DNA of 32,808 nt, taken from contig NZ_JACJTQ010000055.1 in the NCBI RefSeq assembly GCF_014698735.1, positions 1-32,808 of the forward strand. The letters are read 5' to 3'. Each line of letters starts with the position of its first letter. Positions within the stretch are counted from its first letter, which is position 1. This stretch comes from Anabaena catenula FACHB-362. GTDB taxonomy: Bacteria; Cyanobacteriota; Cyanobacteriia; Cyanobacteriales; Nostocaceae. The notes under the pieces were generated by a model. It ran no database searches and had not been told where the DNA came from. It saw only the letters and a list, made by a program, of their open reading frames with translations. This document shows positions 22,011-29,930 of the stretch, piece after piece. A program made the position numbers and the translations under genes.

Positions 22011-24179
22011 ATGGCTACCAAAACACTGACCAAACCGAAGCGCAAACAAAGCTCTCAAACTCGCTCTTGGGAAAACCTGACAGACCGCCGTAAACTCCGC
22101 CATATAGAAAACACACTCGATAAAGCCATTTCTGAGTCAATTCAGAACGATTCTATCCAGTCCCATCAAGACTTTAAAGACTGTGTAGAAAACTACAGCC
22201 AGGAATCAGGGAAAGCCCCCATAACCGTAGAACTTTGCGTAGGAGGTGACGATGATGACGAGATTAGAGGCTATCGCTTCTACCTCACCAGTGACCCTGG
22301 ACACAGAACCAGTGGTAAATACCTGATTAAAAACCTCGAAGGAATTACCAACAAAGACGAAAACTACTTTACCCCTTCCAACATTGCCGAAATTTGCGGT
22401 TTTGCAGAAACAGAACTAGATGATTTAGATGATGAATTAGAAGATGACCTACTCGATTTAGAAGAAGAAAACGAAGAAATAGATGATATTGAAGACGAAT
22501 TAGACGACCTATTAAACGACGATTTCAACAATGAACTAGATGACCCAGACGACTTAGATGAAGAAGACGAATTACCTGTTAGTCGTGTTAGTGTAGCCCC
22601 AACTAAACCTCAATCCAAAACTGTAACTAAACCCCAAAGCAAGTCCCAACCCAAAACACCAACTAAAACTCAAGATAAAACCCAAACAAATAAAACTGCT
22701 ACCAAAAAATCTAAATCCCAGGAACCACTAGACGAAGCTTCCCGTTTAAGTGCCACAGCAGCCACCAATGGACGAGAAGTAAATGGGGTAAATTTGGGAG
22801 GATTAGCGGGACAATTGGCAACTTTAGGAATTGCTGTCGGACAAGGAGTTTTAGAACAACTCGCAGCCGAAGCTGACGAAAAACGGCTAGAACGAATTCT
22901 TAAACAACTACAAAAACAGAATGACCGAGTTGATAACCTCACCAGTCGCTTACAGGAAATAAAGCCTGACTCATCGGAATTTCAAGATTCTCAAACTTCT
23001 TCAAATTCTCAAACTTCTTCAAATTCTCAAACTTCTCCAAATTCTCAAACTTCTCCAAATTCCCCAACTTCTTCAACTTCTCGAACTTCTTTAAATTCCC
23101 CAACTTCTCAAGATTATCAAGTTGTATCTGAAGCATCCACAGCAGATAATCCAGTGGCTGTAGCTACTATGAAAATCGGCTCTAAAGTAGATAAATTGGG
23201 TTCTCAATTAGACCCCAATAATCAGTCGCAACCTTTTGAGTTAGATAAAGATGCCAGCATTACAGAACAACTCCAGCAAATTGAAGATTACTTGCAAATT
23301 ATCTCCAAGCGACTTTACCGTTTAGAAATGGTAGTTAGTCGCCTCGAAAAACAAATGGCAGCACAACAAAACAGTTCTGTAATTACATCAGAAAGTGCTA
23401 AAGAAACTGTTCAATTTAACTCTAATAACCAACCAGAAAATGATGTTTTAGGATATCTAGCAAAACGCCAAGATAAGCAACAACAAATAGCTTGTGGTGA
23501 GGCTTTAGTTGGATTTGCTAATGTTGCCAGTGAGTTATTAGACCAATCACCTGAAGATGGTATTGCCATTTCCAGTAATAAAACTTTAACAGTCAAACAA
23601 CAAGGAGTAAAACAACAGGGTAAACAAACAGCACAAACAGGGATATCTGCGGACGTAGCTATTGCTTTGGAGAATACCCAAGGGGAAACACTTTTTGCGG
23701 GTACTTGCACTCAGGGACAGTGGACAATTACACAAGATAATCTCACCGCTGAGGAAAAAACTGGCATTTGTAAACTACCACAGTCAAAACAAGAATATGC
23801 CCTTAAAGCTACCACCCAAGAATTGATTCAAAAGTTTCAAACACAACTACCTCACAAATTTAATGGTGATGATGAACCCACCTTTACCTGGGCTGAAAAA
23901 GGCAAAGCTAAGTACGATTTTGAAATAGTAAAACTGTCTAATGGTACACAACTACTTCAAGGATTTAACCCTAACCGTGATAACGAACAAGTGCTTGATG
24001 CAGCTTTAGTACCAGGAGAACCCCCGGAGATTAGACAATGCAGTATACCACTACGAGAAATGGAAGCATTACTAGATAATCACCAATCAAATCGTTCTAA
24101 CCAAGCTGATATAAATAACACCAAAAAGCCGAAAAAACAAATTAAAAATCAAAACAAAAAATCAGAAATGCAAGTTTAG
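22011..24179 (+). CDS. Large acidic T4SS-associated protein of unknown function
   Basis: The protein has 722 residues. Residues 1-130 form a small folded region (ITVELCVGGDDDDEIRGYRF, then YLTSDPGHRTSGKYLIKN). Residues about 134-188 are almost entirely Asp, Glu and Leu. A Lys/Thr/Gln-rich linker follows, then a Gly/Ala stretch with possible helix (GLAGQLATLGIAVGQGVLEQ), a coiled coil, a run of SNSQTS-like repeats encoded by an 18-bp tandem repeat, a second coiled coil near 420-450, and a folded C-terminal third. No nuclease, relaxase or ATPase motif was found. It is the first gene of the secretion cluster, about 40 bases before the pilin-like gene, so it is likely an accessory transfer protein. 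Confidence 0.7.
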   Translation: MATKTLTKPKRKQSSQTRSWENLTDRRKLRHIENTLDKAISESIQNDSIQSHQDFKDCVENYSQESGKAPITVELCVGGDDDDEIRGYRFYLTSDPGHRTSGKYLIKNLEGITNKDENYFTPSNIAEICGFAETELDDLDDELEDDLLDLEEENEEIDDIEDELDDLLNDDFNNELDDPDDLDEEDELPVSRVSVAPTKPQSKTVTKPQSKSQPKTPTKTQDKTQTNKTATKKSKSQEPLDEASRLSATAATNGREVNGVNLGGLAGQLATLGIAVGQGVLEQLAAEADEKRLERILKQLQKQNDRVDNLTSRLQEIKPDSSEFQDSQTSSNSQTSSNSQTSPNSQTSPNSPTSSTSRTSLNSPTSQDYQVVSEASTADNPVAVATMKIGSKVDKLGSQLDPNNQSQPFELDKDASITEQLQQIEDYLQIISKRLYRLEMVVSRLEKQMAAQQNSSVITSESAKETVQFNSNNQPENDVLGYLAKRQDKQQQIACGEALVGFANVASELLDQSPEDGIAISSNKTLTVKQQGVKQQGKQTAQTGISADVAIALENTQGETLFAGTCTQGQWTITQDNLTAEEKTGICKLPQSKQEYALKATTQELIQKFQTQLPHKFNGDDEPTFTWAEKGKAKYDFEIVKLSNGTQLLQGFNPNRDNEQVLDAALVPGEPPEIRQCSIPLREMEALLDNHQSNRSNQADINNTKKPKKQIKNQNKKSEMQV
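22984..23108 (+). repeat. In-frame 18-bp tandem repeat
   Basis: Units close to TCAAATTCTCAAACTTCT repeat about six to seven times, decaying toward the 3' end with C for T and CCA for CAA changes. Each unit encodes SNSQTS. The period is a multiple of 3, so copy-number changes keep the frame. It forms a flexible low-complexity linker between two coiled-coil parts of the protein. Confidence 0.8.
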
Positions 24180-24218
24180 AGTTACAGTGAAAAATCAGCA
24201 ATTAGCAGTCATAAACAG

Positions 24219-24932
24219 ATGACTGAATACGTACATTTTAGCGAAACGAGAAATCAAAGAAGTCAGTTTGATTTGAAACAGTTGAATTTTACCGAGAAAA
24301 GAAAGATGAATAACACACAATCTCGCAATTCTCAGTTTAAATTACTGCCATCTGCTAATTTAGTAAGAAACCTGAAAAACCTGAAAATAAACCGCACCGA
24401 CTTAATCCTTATTTTCATATCTCTAGCAATAGCAATTTATTTATTGGCTACAAAACCCATATTTGTAACCATTTTGGGATGTGCCAGCATTGTTTTCTTG
24501 AGTATCGGCTACGTAATACGCACAGTACCAATTTTAGAAAAGTATTTAGGCAGAAAAATTCGCTTTTGGCATATTGTTACTGCAATTATCACAATAACCG
24601 CTTTACTTGATACCCTGACAACTCCCGCCCATGCCATTTTTTTAAACAGTTTAGAACAGTTTTTCGTCACTTTAGCCCAACAAAGTTCACAAGCTGGAGG
24701 TGGTGGTGCTGCCACACTTGATGCCAACGTTGTTGGTTTAACATTTAACCTAATTAGAGGTGCATTTTTATTACTCGTTGCTGCTGCTTCTTTATTTGCC
24801 TATAACCAAGCACAACAAGGTAATGATTGGCGACCAATTGTGACTCAGGTTGGTTTAGCTTTTGCAATTGTCATTGCCATAGATGTAATCACTTTCATCT
24901 TTATTGGCAATGGTATAGGAGGTGGTGTTTAA
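24219..24932 (+). CDS. VirB2/TrbC-like pilin candidate, polytopic membrane protein
   Basis: The protein has 237 residues from ATG 24219; ATG 24306 (Met30) after a purine-rich GAGAAAAGAAAG is an equally good start. Hydrophobic segments are at about 61-78, 81-100, 117-131, 173-196 and 208-230. The sequence TTPAHA at 134-139 resembles a signal-peptidase site; the following ~98 residues, with two membrane spans, a Gly-rich start and a GNGIGGG end, have the size and topology of a mature VirB2/TrbC pilin. The position just before a VirB4-type ATPase supports this. The first two spans are unusual for a pilin, so it may be a fused or a different inner-membrane component. Confidence 0.6.
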   Translation: MTEYVHFSETRNQRSQFDLKQLNFTEKRKMNNTQSRNSQFKLLPSANLVRNLKNLKINRTDLILIFISLAIAIYLLATKPIFVTILGCASIVFLSIGYVIRTVPILEKYLGRKIRFWHIVTAIITITALLDTLTTPAHAIFLNSLEQFFVTLAQQSSQAGGGGAATLDANVVGLTFNLIRGAFLLLVAAASLFAYNQAQQGNDWRPIVTQVGLAFAIVIAIDVITFIFIGNGIGGGV

Positions 24933-24938
24933 GTTCAC

Positions 24939-24963
24939 AAGTCAAAAATCAAAAGTCAAAAGT
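24939..24963. repeat. Heptanucleotide tandem repeat (STRR type)
   Basis: Units of GTCAAAA and ATCAAAA follow one another about three times directly after the pilin-like gene. Heptamer repeats of this sort are scattered between genes of heterocystous cyanobacteria. Confidence 0.6.
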
Positions 24964-24994
24964 ATTACCTCTTGATACAGCACTTTTGGAGTAA

Positions 24995-25057
24995 ATGAGG
25001 TACACCAATTTTAAAAGGTAGTTTAAAACTTGAATTTCAATGGGTACTGTACCTCAT
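24995..25057. repeat. Inverted repeat ATGAGGTAC...GTACCTCAT
   Basis: The 9-bp arms at 24995-25003 and 25049-25057 are exact complements, 45 bases apart, in the 213-bp gap between the pilin-like and ATPase genes. The gap also contains two heptamer repeats, so a short mobile repeat is the likely explanation; a regulatory fold is possible. Confidence 0.45.
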
Positions 25058-25115
25058 AAACCTTGAATTTTAAGGCTAAAAGTTTTTGATGGTATAAATC
25101 CCCATTACAAAAACA

Positions 25116-25134
25116 GCCTCCTGCCTCCTGCCTT
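25116..25134. repeat. Heptanucleotide tandem repeat just before the virB4-like start
   Basis: GCCTCCT is repeated twice and followed by GCCTT, ending 11 bases before ATG 25146. It occupies the place where a ribosome binding site would be expected; on the plus strand it is pyrimidine-rich and gives no Shine-Dalgarno match. Confidence 0.6.
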
Positions 25135-25145
25135 CGTTAACAGTT

Positions 25146-28100
25146 ATGAAAAACAATCTGCATAACGAATTTATCAAAGTTAATCGGATTTTAGGTAAAC
25201 AGGCCAGCATTGGACCAATACCAGCAGACCAACTAGGTCCTTGGATAGCCATCATTATAATTTCTTATACCATCACCAATGGTTTCCTCAGTTTAGGAAT
25301 GGGTTGGTTTTTCGCCACATCATTCTGGCTCATTGTCAGTTGGTGGATTTTAACCGGCAACCAACCCCATCAATTCCTAGATAGATGGCGTAAACCACCC
25401 GGAAATGAATGGTACAACGCCAACAATATCTACATTTCACCCATACCAGAAAACCGTCCTCCTTGGGTACGTCATCGTTACAGTGATTCACAAATCAACA
25501 TTCGACATAAACCCCTAATTGTACCAAATCAATATGGAGGTAAAAACAGATTTATGCCCTTTCAAAATGAAGTAAATATCTGTTGTATTGCAGAAATTAA
25601 AAAAGATGACCGAGAAATTGCAGCTTTATTATTAGAACAAGGAAAATCACAATATCAACTCATATTTGGATTTCAAATTGCTGGACTACACGACATATTG
25701 CATGAAAGTGAAATCAGCGAATTTGCCCATGCTATTACCGAAGGAATGAAAGATATACCACCAGCAGAGCGCATAACTTTTTGTACAGGCTGTTACAGTG
25801 ATAATACTCAACGGCAAACCCAACTTCATACATTAGCAGATGATTGTCACCTCAAACCCATATCTGTTCTCATTCGCAACGAACAACTACGAATAGAAGA
25901 ATTGAAAAATGCAGGTACACGCCAACAGTGGCAGCAAATAGCCTTTTGTACCTGGACAAGTGATCAACAAGGTAGTTCCCAGCAAAAAGATTTTGTCGGT
26001 GCTGTGATTGAAAAATGCCGTAATCTTGGCACTTGGGTAGTAGAATCAATTACAGGCAATAAACGCATATACCAAGAAACATTCTTCAAAAAGCTATTAC
26101 TGCAAGGCTTTCAACAGGGATTTATTCAATGGGAAGTGTTACTAAATACGAAAATTGGCTTAGAAGTCACACCTTGTAGTGCAGGTGATTTATGGCAATG
26201 GTTGTGGAATAGATTTAACGAAGGTGTTGCACCTGCCATTCCCCAAGTTATCACCCTAGAAGAAACCGCCACAGGACTACAACTCACAGAAACTGTAACC
26301 ACAGACAAACATATCTGCACACTACTAATTGAAGGTACACAAGGACGTTCCGCAAGTCCTGAACATCGTGGAGATTATGATCGAGTTTATCTCACAGGCA
26401 AGGGTCAAGTCTGCGGTGTGATAACAATGACAGACCCGCCACTGGGTTGGACAAATGCTCAAGAACAACTCAAGTGGATGTGGAAAATACTGTCTTCCAG
26501 CTATGTCCATGATACAGAAGCATGGATAGAAATTAGCCGTGGTAATGACTTTTTCATTCAAGACAACTTAGCGCGTCAAGCCAAGCAATCTAAAGTAGCC
26601 CGCACCATTGCCATAACTAAAGGCCAGGGACGTGACATTGGTGCAGAAATCAAGCAAGAAGAATCTTTTGAAGCACAACGGCGGTTGTATGAAGGTACAA
26701 AAGCTCTACATTGTGCGCCAGTCTTTTTAGTATATCGTCATAGTGCCGAGGAATTAACTCATGCTTGCAATCTACTGGCTAACAGTTTTGAAACCGCCAA
26801 GGTACTTAGAGAACGCAATATTGCTTGGGAAATATGGTTACAAACTTTACCTATCACCTGCAAACGCTTATTACATGATGGTAATTTGAGTGAGCGCCGG
26901 TTAACACTTGATACTCAAACAATTGCTGGATTGATGCCTCTGACCATTCCTAAAGATATTGACCAGCAAGGTGTAGAGTTTTTGACTAGTCGTGGTGGTA
27001 AACCCATTTACGTAGATTTGTTTCATCAACAAATCGGACGGGCTTTAATTACAGGTACTTCTGGCTCAGGCAAGAGTGTTTTGGGGTGGCGGTTTGCAGA
27101 AGAAGCCTTAGTGAACAATATTCCCGTAGTCGGGATGGATATTTCCGCAGGTGGTAACAGCACTTTTAAAACAGCAATTGAATTACTGGGTGAACAAGGT
27201 GCATATTATGACATTTCTAGTGGCAGTAGTAATTTATTAGAACCACCGGATTTGCGTCGGTTTGATAAGCCAGAACGGGAACGGCGGATGGAATCTTGGA
27301 AGGATTTTATACGTAAGGCTTTGGTAGCTATTGCAATGGGTAAAGTCGAAAATCCCCACTTAGCCCAACGAGTTGATGCAATGCTAGTCAAGGCTTTGGA
27401 TGTGTTTCTTAAAGACGCAGATATGATTGCTCGCTATAACCGTGCATTTTCCAGGGGTTGGCTTTCCGCAGAATGGCAGCAAATACCCACGTTACCGGAT
27501 TTTGTGAAGTTTTGTACTAGAGAACGTTTAAATCTGCGTTCATTTGAAGAGATTGACCGCCAAGCACTGAACCAAATTCAAAATCAGGTGACTGCATTAC
27601 TGGCATCTAGGTTAGGGAAAGCGATCGCCCGTCCAAGTACATTTTCCCCTGAACCAGCGATTAAATTCTTTGCTCTGAGTGGATTAACTAACGAACAAGA
27701 TGCTTACTTGATGGCGATTAATGCCCATACTGCTTGCATCCGCAATGCGTTATCCCACCCCAAAAGTTTGTTTATTGGTGATGAGCTTTCAGTGCTTTTA
27801 CGTAAAGATGGTTTTGCTCAAGTCATAGGTGAAACTTGTGCTACAGGACGCAAGGAAGGTATTGCTGTATTGCTGCTATCTCAAGATCCAGACACCATTT
27901 GTGATTGTGCAACAGGTTCTCAAATCATGCAAAACATGACTTACCGAATTACTGGACGGATTACCAGTACAGGGGTTACTTCTTTTCAACGTTATTTGGG
28001 TTATCCTGCCCAGATTATTAGCCAGAATGCAACTGAGGCATTTTTACCGCGTATTAGTGACCTTTATTCTTGCTGGTTGGTAGAAACAGGGGGTAGATTT

Positions 28101-28382
28101 TGGCGTACTCGTTTTTACCCTGGAGAAATGATGCTGGCTAGTGTTGCTAATAACCAAGATGAACGAGAAGCCAGGTCACGGGTGATGGCACAGTATCCAA
28201 ATACTCCTAAAGGTAGACTGTTAGGACTCAGAGCTTTTACGGATGCTTACATCTGTGCTTTGAAGGAGAACAAAGGTTTTCAGCATATTGGACAGGAGGT
28301 ATCTACTGTACAAACTATTTCGTTACATTCTCAAGTGAATTCTGGTGAACAGGCTAAAAATCGTTCTTTAATTGCTAGTTAA
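25146..28382 (+). CDS. VirB4-like type IV secretion ATPase, with N-terminal membrane segments
   Basis: The protein has 1078 residues. The first ~80 residues contain two hydrophobic spans (WIAIIIISYTITNGFLSLGM, then FFATSFWLIVSWWIL), resembling a VirB3-type module fused to VirB4. The ATPase core shows Walker A GTSGSGKS (637-644), Walker B SLFIGDE (D879, E880) and the following LLLSQDPD and MTYRITGRI motifs of the VirB4/TraC/TrbE family. VirB4 drives pilus assembly and substrate transfer at the inner membrane. The neighbours are a pilin candidate and VirB5-, VirB6-, VirB8- and VirB10-like genes in the same direction, consistent with the conjugation system type of cyanobacteria (MPF_C). ATG 25146 lacks a ribosome site; no better start is visible. 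Confidence 0.88.
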   Translation: MKNNLHNEFIKVNRILGKQASIGPIPADQLGPWIAIIIISYTITNGFLSLGMGWFFATSFWLIVSWWILTGNQPHQFLDRWRKPPGNEWYNANNIYISPIPENRPPWVRHRYSDSQINIRHKPLIVPNQYGGKNRFMPFQNEVNICCIAEIKKDDREIAALLLEQGKSQYQLIFGFQIAGLHDILHESEISEFAHAITEGMKDIPPAERITFCTGCYSDNTQRQTQLHTLADDCHLKPISVLIRNEQLRIEELKNAGTRQQWQQIAFCTWTSDQQGSSQQKDFVGAVIEKCRNLGTWVVESITGNKRIYQETFFKKLLLQGFQQGFIQWEVLLNTKIGLEVTPCSAGDLWQWLWNRFNEGVAPAIPQVITLEETATGLQLTETVTTDKHICTLLIEGTQGRSASPEHRGDYDRVYLTGKGQVCGVITMTDPPLGWTNAQEQLKWMWKILSSSYVHDTEAWIEISRGNDFFIQDNLARQAKQSKVARTIAITKGQGRDIGAEIKQEESFEAQRRLYEGTKALHCAPVFLVYRHSAEELTHACNLLANSFETAKVLRERNIAWEIWLQTLPITCKRLLHDGNLSERRLTLDTQTIAGLMPLTIPKDIDQQGVEFLTSRGGKPIYVDLFHQQIGRALITGTSGSGKSVLGWRFAEEALVNNIPVVGMDISAGGNSTFKTAIELLGEQGAYYDISSGSSNLLEPPDLRRFDKPERERRMESWKDFIRKALVAIAMGKVENPHLAQRVDAMLVKALDVFLKDADMIARYNRAFSRGWLSAEWQQIPTLPDFVKFCTRERLNLRSFEEIDRQALNQIQNQVTALLASRLGKAIARPSTFSPEPAIKFFALSGLTNEQDAYLMAINAHTACIRNALSHPKSLFIGDELSVLLRKDGFAQVIGETCATGRKEGIAVLLLSQDPDTICDCATGSQIMQNMTYRITGRITSTGVTSFQRYLGYPAQIISQNATEAFLPRISDLYSCWLVETGGRFWRTRFYPGEMMLASVANNQDEREARSRVMAQYPNTPKGRLLGLRAFTDAYICALKENKGFQHIGQEVSTVQTISLHSQVNSGEQAKNRSLIAS

Positions 28383-28440
28383 TAAGGGAGCATAGCATTT
28401 GTTAGCTGAATACTTACGTCAACAAAGTTGTTTTCTTTCC

Positions 28441-28562
28441 TTATACCAATTCTGTATAAAGATTCGCCTAATTTCAAGATAAATAAACCACTCAAGACAC
28501 AGAGAACACAAAGACAGAAAAGATTGCAAAATTAGGCGCATCCTCACAAAGAAATGGTATTA
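28441..28562. repeat. MITE with imperfect terminal inverted repeats
   Basis: The left end TTATACCAATTCTGTATAAA, GATTCGCCTAATTT is inverted at the right end as AAATTAGGCGCATC, CTCACAAAGAAATGGTATTA. Arms of about 33 bp match at about two thirds of positions, with GCCTAATTT and TACCA conserved. Total 122 bp, no coding capacity. The element sits in the 438-bp gap between the ATPase gene and ATG 28821. Confidence 0.7.
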
Positions 28563-28563
28563 C

Positions 28564-28652
28564 ATCAAATTTTTTGAACCATAACGTGAGCCTAAGTTTT
28601 CAATTCACAATATCAAATTTTTTGAATCATAACGTGAGTCTAAGTTTTCAAT
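28564..28652. repeat. 48-bp tandem repeat, two copies
   Basis: ATCAAATTTTTTGAA, CATAACGTGAG, CTAAGTTTTCAAT occurs at 28564-28604 and again at 28612-28652 with only two C/T differences, a period of 48 bp. It follows the MITE directly. Function unknown; it lies in the leader of the next gene. Confidence 0.75.
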
Positions 28653-28662
28653 AAATAAATTT

Positions 28663-28840
28663 CTGAATAATTATGTGTTTTCAATCTAAAATCTAAAATC
28701 CAAAAAAGTGTTAGCTGAAGGAATTTTGATTATGAAACTAAAAAGGTAATCCTGAATAATTAGGTATTTTCAATCTAAAATCCAAAATCTAAAAAAGTGT
28801 TAGCTGAAGGAATTTTAATTATGAAACTGAAATGGATGTC
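28663..28840 (+). repeat. 89-bp tandem duplication containing ribosome site and start codon
   Basis: CTGAATAATTA... at 28663 is repeated at 28752. Both copies include heptamer-like TCTAAAA units, GTGTTAGCTGAAGGAATTTT and an ATGAAACT start. In the first copy the start at 28732 gives a five-codon peptide (MKLKR) ending at TAA 28747-28749; in the second, ATG 28821 opens the VirB5-like gene. The few base differences between copies suggest an old duplication of the translation start region. Confidence 0.8.
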
Positions 28841-29621
28841 AATTCAATTCATTACCATGATTTTAGTTTTGAGTATTAGCTCAGTTAATAAACCAACTTT
28901 AGCTACTACTCAACCTAACAATACAGCAAACAGCAATCCACTTAACAGCAATAGTATTTTTGTAGAAAATACTGAAAACCAGATTAATAACTTCATCGGA
29001 GATGTAACAAACTTTTTCCAAGAAGACTTGTTTAGCCCCATAAGCGATTTGATTAACTCGACAATTGGCGCATTTCAGATTCCCGATATTTCTAAATTGT
29101 GGAATCAGATTTTGGGTGGTTCAGCCAGTACAAGCCCTGGTTCTATATTGTCTGAAATTTTGGAAAATAAAACTAATGGTCAAAGTTCTTACGGTATTCG
29201 GGAAGATATTGGTAAGGATACTACTAGAAATGTTGTGACTGAAATTGCTAATCAAGCAAGTTTAGGAGAAACAGCCCAAACTCAAATGGCTCAAATTAAG
29301 GAAGCTACTCGACAAGACACTCAAGCAATTATCAATTTAGGAGAAGAGTCCCAAAGCTTGGATGTCACCCAACAAATTTTGCAAAACTTGTCTCAACAAA
29401 CAGCCCTCAATAGTCAAATTAATGAACGAATATTTAAAGAAGCACAGCAAGCAAGAGTTGACCGGGCATTAAACAATACTTTGATTACTCAAACAGCTAA
29501 AGAACTTGCAGCTATCAATACTGCTGACAGACGAAAAAGTATAGCCGCTGGTAATGCAATGACTCAACAAGCTGGGTTACTGATGATGCCTGGTGGAGTG
29601 ACTTTGGGCGACGATAATTAA
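28821..29621 (+). CDS. VirB5/TrbJ-like exported coiled-coil T4SS protein
   Basis: The protein has 266 residues from ATG 28821, which follows GAAGGA at 9 bases; a GTG at 28797 is rejected because the duplicated ribosome site points to the ATG. A signal peptide is clear: basic MKLKW, hydrophobic core FITMILVLSISSV, and a likely cut after PTLA. The mature protein has an Asn-rich start, a hydrophobic-amphipathic middle and long helices (TAQTQMAQIKEATRQDTQAI and onward to TAKELAAINTADRRKSIAAG) like those of VirB5/TrbJ minor pilus proteins, which sit in the periplasm or at the pilus tip. Location between VirB4- and VirB6-like genes fits. Sequence similarity is too weak for certainty. Confidence 0.65.
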   Translation: MKLKWMSIQFITMILVLSISSVNKPTLATTQPNNTANSNPLNSNSIFVENTENQINNFIGDVTNFFQEDLFSPISDLINSTIGAFQIPDISKLWNQILGGSASTSPGSILSEILENKTNGQSSYGIREDIGKDTTRNVVTEIANQASLGETAQTQMAQIKEATRQDTQAIINLGEESQSLDVTQQILQNLSQQTALNSQINERIFKEAQQARVDRALNNTLITQTAKELAAINTADRRKSIAAGNAMTQQAGLLMMPGGVTLGDDN

Positions 29622-29704
29622 CTTTAAGATCAAAATTCAGCAAGAATCTTAATCATTGAGATAAAAATTTAAAAAATCCTACTGCGGATAAATTTTCAAA
29701 GCAG

Positions 29705-29878
29705 TTACAGCAGTTTTCATGTATTTAGACTACACCCTAAACAACCAATCTATTTTTTCTTTTGTGCCTACTCCGCGAAAAGCCGCTCCCTCTCACAGCT
29801 ACTTTGTGTCTACCCTCCCGGTGTCTATGGGCGAAACTTTCATTAAAGTGTGGTTCATTTACCTGAAAATAGCTGTAA
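29705..29878. repeat. MITE-like element with TTACAGC ends
   Basis: The left end TTACAGCAGTTTTCATGTAT and the right end, read inverted, TTACAGCTATTTTCAGGTAA match at about three quarters of positions over some 34 bp. The 174-bp element fills most of the 309-bp gap between the VirB5-like and VirB6-like genes. A 65-codon open frame inside is explained by the element and is not reported as a gene. Confidence 0.6.
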
Positions 29879-29930
29879 ATAATTTGAGCAAAGCAAAGTT
29901 CAATTTTAGCAGCTAAAGCTTTTGAAAAGT

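Noticed and set aside
22984-23108. Possible CRISPR-like array
   Set aside because: The 18-bp units follow one another without unique spacers and encode an in-frame SNSQTS linker.
29719-29916. 65-codon plus-strand frame
   Set aside because: It coincides with a 174-bp element bounded by inverted repeats; no ribosome site and no protein-like pattern.
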